In this document: positions 16,944 through 25,823 of the stretch, one piece after another
How the letters are laid out: every line of letters starts with the position of its first letter
How positions within the stretch are numbered: position 1 is the first letter of the stretch
Source: an uncultured Prevotella sp.
GTDB taxonomy: Bacteria > Bacteroidota > Bacteroidia > Bacteroidales > Bacteroidaceae
DNA length: 39,190 nucleotides
NCBI GenBank assembly: GCA_947169685.1
Contig: CAMVQS010000018.1
Coordinates: 1 to 39,190, forward strand
Reading direction: 5' to 3'
Program-made: the position numbers and the translations under genes
The notes under the pieces: model-generated
Told to the model about the DNA's origin: nothing
What the model saw: only the letters and a program-made list of their open reading frames with translations
Database searches by the model: none

Positions 16944-18046
16944 TTTGTGGCTTTTTTGATAATCTCTATCTGATAATGAATATTCCATTTCCTGTCTATT
17001 TCCTTGAAAGCAGCTTGTCTGGCACATTCACGGTCTTCAGAAGTACAGGATATCCATTTCTTGATACATTCTTTTAGCTCTTGTATATTTCCCTGTTCAA
17101 AGAAGTCACCGGTAATACCAGGTTCGATTGCTTCAAACTCCGGGTTTTGATACGGGAAATTACCATGAGTAATTACTGGACACCCGAACGACAGGGAGTG
17201 AATCGCCGTTAGTCCTACATTTCCGGGAGAGACGCATGCATGGGCATTATAAAAGAGTTCACCAAGTATTTTGTCATCATAACAAGGTCCGTACATCCAG
17301 AACTGGGCTTCAACACCTTGTTTCCTGATGTAGGATTCTATGTTTACCCCTTCTACATCTTTGCCTACCATAACTGCATTGACGTGCAGTCCTTCGTCCT
17401 TCAGCTGTTTTATGCAATCCACGAGTATTTCCAGCTTTTTCCATTTCTGTATCCTTCCGCAATAGATGATTGTAGGATAGTCGTTATGGAAGTGATGAGC
17501 ATAGATTGGAGTGCTTGCCAAACTCTCCCTAAGTGCTTTCTCTTTGTCAGAATCCAACGAGTTGGCTATACACAACATCTTATCGGCAGGTATTCCTTCT
17601 TTACGCATCAGTAGGATGGCATAGTCGCTATATACCAACAGCTTATGGTGGAGCGCATAAAAAACTTTCTTAATCATCCGCTTGATGAAAGACTCACGAC
17701 CGTACCATCCATGTGTCCAGGCAATGGTCTTTTTTCCAGCTATTCTTGCTAACAGCAAGATTATCCATGTAGATAGGCAATAAGGTTCTCCGTCGGTAAT
17801 ATAGTATTGATAGGGCTTGAAAACAAGACCAACAGAGCCCTGCTGCCAATAGAAATGGTGATAATAGATGTTTTTAAGCGTCTTCTGAAAGCCGGCCAGC
17901 TGACTATAGCTGAACGTCTTTATCGGTTTTTCTACCTTGTCGCCGAGATAGAATGCGCAGGAAAGCTCTTCAGCCATCTTGCTATATATGGGGAGACGAT
18001 AGTGGGCACCGATATTGGTTATAACGCAAATTCTGGTATGTTGCAT
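16940..18046 (-). CDS. Family 4 glycosyltransferase (second)
   Basis: A 368-residue GT-B-type transferase that begins MQHTRICVITNIGAHYRLPIY. It has AWTHGWYG (about 110), IANSLDSD (about 160), a YCGRIQKWKKLE donor-domain start (about 190) and NAHACVSPGNVGLTAIHSLSFGCPVI (about 280), where the usual E-x7-E motif is partly replaced. Its ATG lies five bases from the stop of the Wzy-like gene. Family placement is firm; sugar specificity is unknown. Confidence 0.87.
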   Translation of the reverse strand: MQHTRICVITNIGAHYRLPIYSKMAEELSCAFYLGDKVEKPIKTFSYSQLAGFQKTLKNIYYHHFYWQQGSVGLVFKPYQYYITDGEPYCLSTWIILLLARIAGKKTIAWTHGWYGRESFIKRMIKKVFYALHHKLLVYSDYAILLMRKEGIPADKMLCIANSLDSDKEKALRESLASTPIYAHHFHNDYPTIIYCGRIQKWKKLEILVDCIKQLKDEGLHVNAVMVGKDVEGVNIESYIRKQGVEAQFWMYGPCYDDKILGELFYNAHACVSPGNVGLTAIHSLSFGCPVITHGNFPYQNPEFEAIEPGITGDFFEQGNIQELKECIKKWISCTSEDRECARQAAFKEIDRKWNIHYQIEIIKKATK

Positions 18047-18051
18047 ATTTT

Positions 18052-19374
18052 TTATTTTGAGTCAATCAAGAGTGGGTTTTCTGTTGCCAATAACAAGAAA
18101 AAAAGAATAAACAAACCATCCGAAAGTATGGTGGTGAAAATGGATGTATTCAGCAAATATCCAACAAATGGTAAGAAAGCAATCAGCAAATGTTTTGTTT
18201 CGTATTTGAAGGAAATAGCATTGATGATTTGCATCAGCACGAAAAAGAAACATCCGATGATGATAATACCGAAAAGTCCCCATGCGGCAAGACCGTCTGT
18301 CAGGAAGAAATTGGCATTGGCATTCTGAGTGTGATAGGCGACGGCCATTCCTAAGGGCTCGTTATAGGGATATCCTCCCGTGACGGCATTTACAAGGTTG
18401 ACATGTGCGTAATGAGTATATGGATTGGTGCTGAAGAAATGAAGATACAACTGACTTAGCCAGCCGGCGACACAGACCGTGCGTAATATGATGATGGAAC
18501 CAATCGTGAAAAGTAAAGGGTCGTCTTGTACGATATATAAAACAAATGAAATAATAGAAATAACAATAATCAGAAAAGAATGAAGCTTATTTAGGATTTT
18601 TACTCCTTGTGTCTTAATTAGGAAGTAGAATGCTATAAGGGCAAAAGGCATGACAAATGTGATTTTCTGCATATCCACCATAAATAGTGCTAAATAGCCA
18701 CCAAGGACACAAGATGCTTTCAAATACGACTTTTTTTCTAAATAGCAAATGAGCAAAAATGGAAAGAAAGCTCCGTTCAGCCATCCTTGAATATACTGTA
18801 TGAATGCCAAGGACTGTCCTGTTTCCGAGTTCTGGATTCTCAAGTCGTAGAGGATGTCTGTTTGTGTGAATATATTGACAAAATGCATGGAACTTGCTCT
18901 TGCACCGATGAAAAAAGCAAAGAGAAGGAGGGTTACGATCTCTACGTATGTTATAGGTATGAGAGGGGAAATTGTAAGTTTTTGAAAGAGTGGAAATCTT
19001 TTTTCAAAAAAGAAGTAGAATGAGAAGAATAGGCATAATACGACTGTGTAGCTGTATTGTGTGAAAGAATCGATGCCATAGGTTATGAACAAGGCGTGTA
19101 CAAAGGGTATATAGACAAAAAGATAAAGCAGGATACAGAAAAATGATGAAACTTGTTTGATACCTTGGTAAAAAAAGATAGGCGTGACGGAAAGTATTAT
19201 CCAGAGAACATATTCGACGGGTGTCATCGATACATAGTCAAGTCCCATGTATTGGAACAACTCGAAGACAAAGTGTTCATAGATGTAATCATAGAAAAGA
19301 AGATATATAGTACAGCATATAATCCTTCCCGTCATGCATTCTGCATCAAAAAAAGTGGAAATGGCTTTTCTCAT
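18052..19374 (-). CDS. Wzy-like polysaccharide polymerase (polytopic membrane protein)
   Basis: A 440-residue, strongly hydrophobic protein with ten or more predicted membrane helices. A large extracytoplasmic loop near residues 318-365 (LHFFSTNPYTHYAHVNLVNAVTGGYPYNEPLG) precedes the last helices, as in Wzy/O-antigen polymerases. ATG 19374 overlaps the Wzx stop as ATGA; the longer TTG frame is rejected. Wzy proteins are poorly conserved, so the call rests on topology, size and its place between a flippase and glycosyltransferases. Confidence 0.72.
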   Translation of the reverse strand: MRKAISTFFDAECMTGRIICCTIYLLFYDYIYEHFVFELFQYMGLDYVSMTPVEYVLWIILSVTPIFFYQGIKQVSSFFCILLYLFVYIPFVHALFITYGIDSFTQYSYTVVLCLFFSFYFFFEKRFPLFQKLTISPLIPITYVEIVTLLLFAFFIGARASSMHFVNIFTQTDILYDLRIQNSETGQSLAFIQYIQGWLNGAFFPFLLICYLEKKSYLKASCVLGGYLALFMVDMQKITFVMPFALIAFYFLIKTQGVKILNKLHSFLIIVISIISFVLYIVQDDPLLFTIGSIIILRTVCVAGWLSQLYLHFFSTNPYTHYAHVNLVNAVTGGYPYNEPLGMAVAYHTQNANANFFLTDGLAAWGLFGIIIIGCFFFVLMQIINAISFKYETKHLLIAFLPFVGYLLNTSIFTTILSDGLFILFFLLLATENPLLIDSK

Positions 19375-20714
19375 AATAGTAACAGGCGTATGGTTAGAAC
19401 GGTTATTGCTGTTGCCCAGATTAAGGCATATCTCCAATAGTCAGTGAAGGATAGATGACTGTGTGAGAGAATGCGGAAAAAAAGAGCAATTTTTACAAAG
19501 AAGCATATAAGTGCATACGAGATGAGTATTACATATAAGTTGGATGTCAGGTGGCATAAGAGAAAGATGCATCCAATACCACCAGCAAAATACAACGCAT
19601 CATACTGCAGAAGTATATGTTGTTTGTTTAAAACACGGAATAGCGGGAGTAACGGCTGAGTCAGTATCGTAGGGAATGACCACAATGCCAGACACAAGGC
19701 AATGTTGCCTGCTGTCTGCCATTGGCTGCCAAGGAATAGGATGATGATTTTATCTCCACCGCATGCAATGAACAAAAGAGGCAGTATGGCAATGACACAA
19801 AGGATACTTAATACGTTGTGGGTGGTATCCTGTATATGACTTAATTGCACATTTTCTGCACAGAGGCGTTGGTAGTAAACCTTGCCGATAGCTGACCCAA
19901 CAAATGACATGGGAATAAGCAATAATTGTAATATGATGGAGTAACAGCCAATGCTTCCTTTGTCAAAATAAATGGAAAGAATGATAATCGGTAGGTTGAA
20001 TGCTGCGAACGACAGCATGCTTGAGGGGGCATCATACAAAGGGAAATTCTTGTATCGGGCCACAAGTTCTTTGATCTTTGAAAATTGGAATGATGGACTG
20101 ATATGTCTGTCCGATAAGACTTTGGCTGCAAATAACAACAAAAATGCCGCGGTAACTCCTTGAGCAATGGTTGTACCCAAAATGAGTCCGTTGATGCTCT
20201 CAAGGCATATAAAAGCAAATAGAATCCGGAAGATAGCCTGCGTTCCTCCTTGTACGATATTAGAAAAGGAGAGAGTATAATACTGTTCATATCTGTTGCA
20301 GAGATTATAACAGACGGTGTAAAAGATATACGCAATAAAATAGACAAAAAGAATTGCAGGGGCAGGGAATGTTGTGAAGAACGAGACATCGCAAAGTCTT
20401 CCAATGAAAAAAAGGATGCCTATGAGGGCCACTGCTCCAATACTGGTCAGAATGCATAATGACAACGCATATCTCAGTTGCTTCTCCTGTGCTTGTATGA
20501 TGATATTCTCGAAACCGAAAAAGATACTGATGTTGGCAATCGTGATGAAGGAAGAAAAAATGCCCCATTCTCCGAATGCCGAAGGAGTGTATAGACGGGT
20601 CAAAATTGGGGTAACAATGATGGGCAGCAGATACATGATGATATTGCTGACCGACATTTTGGCTGTGTCCTTGAATAATGCCGAATTTAATATGTTTGTC
20701 AATCGAGTCGTCAA
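19371..20714 (-). CDS. Wzx-like lipid-linked oligosaccharide flippase
   Basis: A 447-residue membrane protein of the MOP/PST superfamily. The first helix region (MSVSNIIMYLLPIIVTPILTRLYTPSAFGEWGIFSSF) is the recognisable polysaccharide-synthesis flippase start, and about twelve hydrophobic segments follow. The frame opens with TTG at 20714, which overlaps the stop of the upstream acetyltransferase as TTGA. Family members have about 15-20 residues before helix 1, so this TTG start fits better than the ATG at 20657. It would move the undecaprenyl-linked repeat unit across the inner membrane. Confidence 0.85.
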   Translation of the reverse strand: MTTRLTNILNSALFKDTAKMSVSNIIMYLLPIIVTPILTRLYTPSAFGEWGIFSSFITIANISIFFGFENIIIQAQEKQLRYALSLCILTSIGAVALIGILFFIGRLCDVSFFTTFPAPAILFVYFIAYIFYTVCYNLCNRYEQYYTLSFSNIVQGGTQAIFRILFAFICLESINGLILGTTIAQGVTAAFLLLFAAKVLSDRHISPSFQFSKIKELVARYKNFPLYDAPSSMLSFAAFNLPIIILSIYFDKGSIGCYSIILQLLLIPMSFVGSAIGKVYYQRLCAENVQLSHIQDTTHNVLSILCVIAILPLLFIACGGDKIIILFLGSQWQTAGNIALCLALWSFPTILTQPLLPLFRVLNKQHILLQYDALYFAGGIGCIFLLCHLTSNLYVILISYALICFFVKIALFFRILSHSHLSFTDYWRYALIWATAITVLTIRLLLL

Positions 20715-21613
20715 AATGTATATTTGTTAGGCGATGGGACGTAATACATTGTAATCCCTTTGCGCCCAAGCTTCAGCATGATGTCAAGGCATGGGGCGGC
20801 ATGGAATACTTTGATATGTAAATTGGATAATTTCTCTTTCTTGTAGATGTCATGGGAAAAATGGCGTGTCAGTTTTTTCTCTCTTGATCGGCAGTCGATG
20901 TCTCCTGTAAGGCATGTGTAGTGGCAGATGTTACCATTTTTGTCGTAGTACTGGTATGTTTGTTCTTTTGAGAGAAATTGTTTCCAGTAGGGATGCTCTT
21001 TATATAAAATGGCTTCTACACAGTGGTCAAAGGTGCCGATAAAGAAATCGGGCATTCCCAGATCGAATACTAAGGCTCCTATCTGTGTCATACGGAAATA
21101 AGGAGAATATTCATCCCAACAGTTTTTTCCATATTGATGGTCCTTCGTCAGCCATTCCGCGTGTTTCCCCCATGCACATACGGAGTGTTGTACGTTGATG
21201 CTCCTGATGACGTCTGGACTCTTTCTAAAAGTTTCTGCCAAGTAGCCAGCTGCAGTTTTGTCGGTTTCTGGATTAAAGATGTATTGGCTTAAATCCTTAT
21301 TGACGATGTCTGGATAGGCGGGCATCATGAGTGTCCCCTCTGGAGTCAGGACGTGCTGTATTTCCCGGATGAGTTCTTCTGCGGTCCCATTGTAATTATA
21401 AAACTCTTTCATGGATGCATGAATACAAACGGTACTTCCCTTCTTCATGCCCAGCCTTATCATGATATTAACGACGTCTTTGGCATTGTATTTCTTATGA
21501 TATATAAGCTTCCCTACATTCTTGTGAATGTTCTTCTTCATCAGGGATATGTCTTTTATCCCTGTGATCTTTTTGACAATTTTCCCTATTCGTGTATAAA
21601 TACTAACACTCAT
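20711..21613 (-). CDS. AAC(3)-family N-acetyltransferase
   Basis: With ATG 21613, 11 bases after the Wzz-like stop, the product is 300 residues; an ATG at 21664 inside that gene is possible but less likely. The family signature is visible: GMKKGSTVCIHASMKEF (about 60-76), PEGTLMMPAYPD (about 100), the RKSPDVIRSINVQHSVCAWGKHAEWL block (about 135-160) and FDLGMPDFFIGTFDHCVEA (about 198). The family is known for acetyl-CoA-dependent aminoglycoside 3-N-acetylation, but members inside capsule loci probably acetylate an amino sugar of the repeat unit. That role is inferred from the operon. Confidence 0.82.
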   Translation of the reverse strand: MSVSIYTRIGKIVKKITGIKDISLMKKNIHKNVGKLIYHKKYNAKDVVNIMIRLGMKKGSTVCIHASMKEFYNYNGTAEELIREIQHVLTPEGTLMMPAYPDIVNKDLSQYIFNPETDKTAAGYLAETFRKSPDVIRSINVQHSVCAWGKHAEWLTKDHQYGKNCWDEYSPYFRMTQIGALVFDLGMPDFFIGTFDHCVEAILYKEHPYWKQFLSKEQTYQYYDKNGNICHYTCLTGDIDCRSREKKLTRHFSHDIYKKEKLSNLHIKVFHAAPCLDIMLKLGRKGITMYYVPSPNKYTF

Positions 21614-21624
21614 TGTAATGATGT

Positions 21625-22668
21625 CTAAAAAAAGATCTCTGTTGTGTGCTTCCTTAAAACCCATAAGGAAGTTCCTATGAATGTAAGTAGTAATACAACC
21701 CCTACAAAAATGACACGTTTCGGACCGGCAGGCCTGATGGGGACTGTTGCTGATTGAAGGGTGGTAAATGCTGGGGTTTTCTCCTGTACCCTTGCCTTGG
21801 CTGTTTGTAACTGTGTATTGAGCGTGCTATAGGTGTTAAATTTTAGCTGCATGTCGTTCTCTAAGTCATCGCGCTTGGCACGATAGCTTTCCAGTACGAT
21901 GTCCATATTGGCGTCAGAATAGCTGCCGTATCGCTGGCGAGCCTTTTCGTAATCTGCTTTAGCTTCTGCTGTCAGTGTCTTATAATACTCCATGTCATTA
22001 CGGGCTTTCGTTGTTCTATACTCGGTAATGAATGCTTGTAAATGCTGTTTCGCAGAATCTGCAATCGTCGCACAAATCAGTGGATCTTGGTCCTCAACGA
22101 TTATCGAAATAACATATGTTTTCTTATCAACAACACAAGTGACTTTCTTACCTATGAGGTTGGCTATCTCGTCTTGTTCTTTATTCAATATAAAAGGATT
22201 GATTTTTACCTGCTGATTAGAATCATCCTTTGAAGAGAAAACTGCGGATAACATGGTTGCCCACCAAGGCTTCTTTTGTTGATGGAGCAAATATTCATAG
22301 TAAGATGTGTCAATAGCCCCGTCTTTTGATTTTACATGGATGGGAAACAGGCCAGAACGGAAATCGACAGAACTCATTAGGTCAGGGTAAAGCTCTGGTG
22401 AAATGGCATCTCCGTTTTTAAAGTCTCCGTTCATGTCAATACCAAAAGAAGATGCCAGTGCTCCCAACGAACTTGAAGGGCTACTGGAGACTTCCGGAAC
22501 TAATTTTACTGTGCATGAATAATATCTAGGGATAGAAAAAATGATGACACATGCAAGAACAAATGCTATTGGTAGGGTAATTGCAAATGTTTTCTTGTGT
22601 TGTACAAGAATCTTATACGTGTTGACCACACTAATTTGTTTTACAGTCTGTCTTTTTGTTTCTTCCAT
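21625..22668 (-). CDS. Wzz-type chain-length determinant protein
   Basis: A 347-residue inner-membrane protein with an N-terminal helix (TFAITLPIAFVLACVIIFSIPRYY, about 31-54), a long periplasmic part with coiled-coil tendency (about 200-300), and a C-terminal Pro-rich motif before the second helix (VPIRPAGPKRVIFVGVVLLLTFIG). It has no BY-kinase domain. It would set polymer length together with Wzy and the outer-membrane exporter encoded 13 bases upstream. Confidence 0.88.
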   Translation of the reverse strand: MEETKRQTVKQISVVNTYKILVQHKKTFAITLPIAFVLACVIIFSIPRYYSCTVKLVPEVSSSPSSSLGALASSFGIDMNGDFKNGDAISPELYPDLMSSVDFRSGLFPIHVKSKDGAIDTSYYEYLLHQQKKPWWATMLSAVFSSKDDSNQQVKINPFILNKEQDEIANLIGKKVTCVVDKKTYVISIIVEDQDPLICATIADSAKQHLQAFITEYRTTKARNDMEYYKTLTAEAKADYEKARQRYGSYSDANMDIVLESYRAKRDDLENDMQLKFNTYSTLNTQLQTAKARVQEKTPAFTTLQSATVPIRPAGPKRVIFVGVVLLLTFIGTSLWVLRKHTTEIFF

Positions 22669-22681
22669 AATTGTTACTTAA

Positions 22682-25195
22682 TTACTTCAACAGATTAGCA
22701 ATGGAGGCAATCATTGTTGCAATAGAAGCGGTGCTGCTGCCGACGGACATGATTTCAGATAGGGTCATACGGCTGTTCTTAGGCTTGCTGGGTACGACGA
22801 TTTCACAGCCAGGTTCAATCTTTGTGCCATAACCGACGCGGGCCACCGTACCATTCATATATATTATATATGTACGGCTTTTCTTGGCGCGGTTACCCCA
22901 TCCACCAGCCTGATTGATGTAATACTTAACTCCCTTTCCTTCACGATAGGTAACGGTGTTGGGGTACATGACGTCGCCACTGATTTTCACAGTGTTGATA
23001 AATTCTGGTACAATGATGCGGTCACCTTCACGTAACATAATATCGTTTTCTCCACCAGGATTTGCCAGTGCTTGGTCAAGGTGAATACCTACATAATAAG
23101 TGCTTCCAAGATCGAGTTTCGCAACATCAAGGGTGTCTCTGTCGCCACTTTGCGCCTGTACCATTTTCAGTACGGTCTGCATACGGAGACGCTCCTCAGG
23201 GGTGATACGGCGCTCAAGACGTGCTCCCTGCGCATAGGCTGTTGAACGCAAACCACCTGTCATCTTGATAGCATCGCTTAGTCGTTGGCTTTTTTTGCTT
23301 AGTGTGTAAGTACCTTCAAAGTTGACTTCCCCCTCAACGGTAATGTTCTGCTGCTTGGTGTAACCGGGACTGGTACGTACATATACCTCGTCATAAGGCA
23401 TTAGCTTGAAGCCTGCTTCACCGTCAATGACGAAACCATCTTTTAGTGCAAACGAGAACGTTTGGGCAATGTCATCAGATGCAGTCGTGGCTGAAGGGTC
23501 TTTTAAACGACGAGAAACATCGACCTTGATGGTTGAGGCTGCATCGGTCAGACCTCCTGCCTGCAGGACAAAGTCCTCAAGCGTTTCGTTAGCAGCATAT
23601 TTATATACACCGGGATTTCTGACTTCACCGTGTATGGTCAGGATTTGTTCTTCCTGCATATCCTGTTTGCTGGGGACGAAGAGCACGTCTTCATTACGTA
23701 GGGCAATATCTGCTGTCGCTCCTGACAAGATGCCCTGCAAATCTACCGACAGCACTTCCAACGTGCGGTCTGCCTTCATGCGATGTAAGACGGCATGGGG
23801 CGTGAATGCTTCTTCTGTCACTCCTTCTGCACTTTCAATGAGTTGGCGAACGCTCTGAATATCGCCGCCGACTTGGTACATGCCAGGACGGAATACGGCA
23901 CCTTTCAACTCAACCATATTGGAGAATCGGGGCAGGATGGAATCTACGCTGACGGAATCTTCATCGCTGACAGGGAACTTGGCCATATCGAACTCGCTGA
24001 CATTATAGACTGAATACTGGACACCTGCCTTGCGTACAATGCGGACAGACTTTTTGTATGCATCACCAGTAAATCCGCCTGCATAGTTAATCAGGGCGCC
24101 AACGCTCTCCGTCTTTTTCATTTCGTAGTACATGGGGCGCTTTACTTTACCCGTGATATTGACTAGACTCTCGTAGGGACCTACGATGATGACGTCATTG
24201 TCAGCTAGCCGTACGTTACCTGTCTGCCTGCCATTGAGGATATAGTCATAGACATCGACAGTGGATATCTCGCGGTTGTTACGATAGACCTTGATATTTC
24301 TCAGTGTACCAATCTCACTGATACCGCCTGCCATGTAAAGAGCATTAAAAACGGTAGCAAAAGCCGACAGAGTATAGGTGCCAGGAACATTGACTTCGCC
24401 CATTACATTGACAATAATGGTCTTGGTCTGTCCGACGGTCAGACGAATCTTGGAGTTCTGATAGCGTGCTCCTAATTGGGAACGCAGACGGGCGTTTGCC
24501 TGTTCAACGGTTAGACCGCCCACACTTACGGGGCCGAATCCTTCTATCTGGATGGTACCGTCAGGTGATACGGTGCTCTGGAACGAGTTGTGGGAAGCCC
24601 CCCATACATCCACATACACAGCGTCTCCTGCTCCCAGCGTGTAATTTTGGGGTGTGGCGATATTCACCGTAGGCTCGAACGTCAGGTTATTGTTGTTGAA
24701 GATATCACGTCCAAAGACACGTTTACGGTTCCTGTTAAGCACTTCCTCTTCAATGCGCATACGCTCCAGCTCGGCAGAGTCGGGCATGATGGCCAGCATC
24801 TCACGGTTCATAGACATGAATTCCGGATCATTCTCGTCGTAGGTGTTCTGACGTCTGATGGCAGGGTCGTTGCCTCGACGGTAGGTCGTGGCGTTTGGGT
24901 CTTCCTTGTCTTGACCGTTGTTTTGGCGTAAACGGTCTTTTTGCGGGTCGGTGGTAATGTTTACGGTTCCAAGTCCAGTGTTCTTCTGTTGTTGCTCGTA
25001 TTTCTTGCGAATACGCTGCAACTGCTGTATGTTGACGCCACGCTGCATGAGCTTGGTGACAATCTGTTGCTGGCTGACACCCTGCTGCTGTTGCTCTAAA
25101 TAAAACTCCATGACCTGCTGGTCGGTCATTGACTGGGCCATGACAGTTGTTGCCATAGCTAAAAGCACCCATAGTGAAAAAATATATCGCTTCAT
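22682..25195 (-). CDS. Polysaccharide export outer-membrane protein (Wza-like, SLBB repeats)
   Basis: First gene of the polysaccharide operon, 837 residues. Signal peptide MKRYIFSLWVLLAMATTVMAQ. A Gln-rich helical stretch (about 25-70) leads to the Poly_export domain (NYTLGAGDAVYVDVWGASH, about 184). Several SLBB domains follow, each seen as a GEVNxPGTY/FxxALxxAGG pattern (about 263, 345, 430, 510, 615 and 740). The protein is much longer than E. coli Wza (about 380 residues) because it has extra SLBB domains, as is usual in Bacteroidota. It should form the periplasmic/outer-membrane export channel. No convincing promoter was found in the 115 bases upstream. Confidence 0.9.
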   Translation of the reverse strand: MKRYIFSLWVLLAMATTVMAQSMTDQQVMEFYLEQQQQGVSQQQIVTKLMQRGVNIQQLQRIRKKYEQQQKNTGLGTVNITTDPQKDRLRQNNGQDKEDPNATTYRRGNDPAIRRQNTYDENDPEFMSMNREMLAIMPDSAELERMRIEEEVLNRNRKRVFGRDIFNNNNLTFEPTVNIATPQNYTLGAGDAVYVDVWGASHNSFQSTVSPDGTIQIEGFGPVSVGGLTVEQANARLRSQLGARYQNSKIRLTVGQTKTIIVNVMGEVNVPGTYTLSAFATVFNALYMAGGISEIGTLRNIKVYRNNREISTVDVYDYILNGRQTGNVRLADNDVIIVGPYESLVNITGKVKRPMYYEMKKTESVGALINYAGGFTGDAYKKSVRIVRKAGVQYSVYNVSEFDMAKFPVSDEDSVSVDSILPRFSNMVELKGAVFRPGMYQVGGDIQSVRQLIESAEGVTEEAFTPHAVLHRMKADRTLEVLSVDLQGILSGATADIALRNEDVLFVPSKQDMQEEQILTIHGEVRNPGVYKYAANETLEDFVLQAGGLTDAASTIKVDVSRRLKDPSATTASDDIAQTFSFALKDGFVIDGEAGFKLMPYDEVYVRTSPGYTKQQNITVEGEVNFEGTYTLSKKSQRLSDAIKMTGGLRSTAYAQGARLERRITPEERLRMQTVLKMVQAQSGDRDTLDVAKLDLGSTYYVGIHLDQALANPGGENDIMLREGDRIIVPEFINTVKISGDVMYPNTVTYREGKGVKYYINQAGGWGNRAKKSRTYIIYMNGTVARVGYGTKIEPGCEIVVPSKPKNSRMTLSEIMSVGSSTASIATMIASIANLLK

Positions 25196-25290
25196 TTCTA
25201 CCGTTACTTAGCGTTTCTATATAATAATACATTTTATTAACTTTTTTTCTGGGAAAATATTGCTATTTAGGATACTTTTTTTCTAAAATC

Positions 25291-25321
25291 TTGCGTACTT
25301 TCAAAAAAAGTTGTACTTTTG
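25291..25321 (+). promoter_or_regulatory. Promoter of ssrA
   Basis: TTG (25291-25293) and TACTTTTG (25314-25321) are 20 bases apart, an exact fit to the phylum consensus, about 40 bases before the mature tmRNA 5' end. Confidence 0.7.
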
Positions 25322-25360
25322 CACGCTCAGTAACCGTTTCGGGAGCTGGTCATATGATCT

Positions 25361-25757
25361 GGGGATGACTGGATTTGACGGCAAGATGAGATGGTACGTA
25401 AGCACGCGGAGGCTCGTTGGCTACCTCCTTAATCTGAGTGAACAGAAAATTAATTGGCAACAATCAGTATGCTCTCGCTGCTTAATCGAAGCACAGTAGA
25501 TTTTTAGCTTAATTTCTTCACAAGGTGAGGAAACGAGACGTCGCTCCGAGGATGTTGTTCCGAATCCGGAGATTCAGCGGCGCAGGTTAAATCGGAAATA
25601 GCCTATGCAGGCCTCGATGCGTAGGTGAAGTTTTAGAGGATAAGGTGTCGGTTGGTGGTCCAGGTCTTGTCGGCACTCGAAAATGAAGTCTGGAATAAGC
25701 GTGTAGAAAGCGTATGGTTTCCTTGTGCGGACGAGGGTTCGAACCCCTCCATCTCCA
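25361..25757 (+). ncRNA. ssrA: Transfer-messenger RNA (tmRNA)
   Basis: The 5' end GGGGATGACTGGATTTGACG and the 3' T-arm GGGTTCGAACCCCTCCATCTCCA form the tRNA-like domain; the 7-base acceptor stem pairs 25361-25367 with 25750-25756. The tag frame reads GNNQYALAA then TAA (25456-25485), ending in the YALAA degron common in this phylum; the exact resume codon is inferred. The genome encodes CTA, not CCA, after the discriminator base A25757, so CCA must be added after transcription. tmRNA releases stalled ribosomes together with SmpB. The length of about 397 bases is typical. A 64-codon open frame on the other strand inside it is not a gene. Confidence 0.95.
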
Positions 25758-25766
25758 CTAAAGTAC

Positions 25767-25803
25767 AAAAAGCGGATGCGTCATTATGATGCATCCGCTT
25801 TTT
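25767..25803. terminator. Bidirectional intrinsic terminator between ssrA and the sugar operon
   Basis: A 13-base inverted repeat (AAAAAGCGGATGC at 25767-25779 with GCATCCGCTTTTT at 25791-25803), with the loop extending the stem, gives A-runs and T-runs on both sides. It suits termination of ssrA rightward and of the zinc dehydrogenase operon leftward. Confidence 0.9.
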
Positions 25804-25823
25804 GATAGATATGTAATCAAGGG

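Noticed and set aside
20711..21664. Aminoglycoside resistance gene
   Set aside because: Family match only; operon context points to polysaccharide acetylation.
25574..25768. 64-codon leftward open frame
   Set aside because: It lies inside the tmRNA gene on the opposite strand.
25361..25803. Integrative-element attachment site at ssrA
   Set aside because: No duplicated ssrA 3' end, integrase or phage gene is present downstream; a normal terminator and operon follow.
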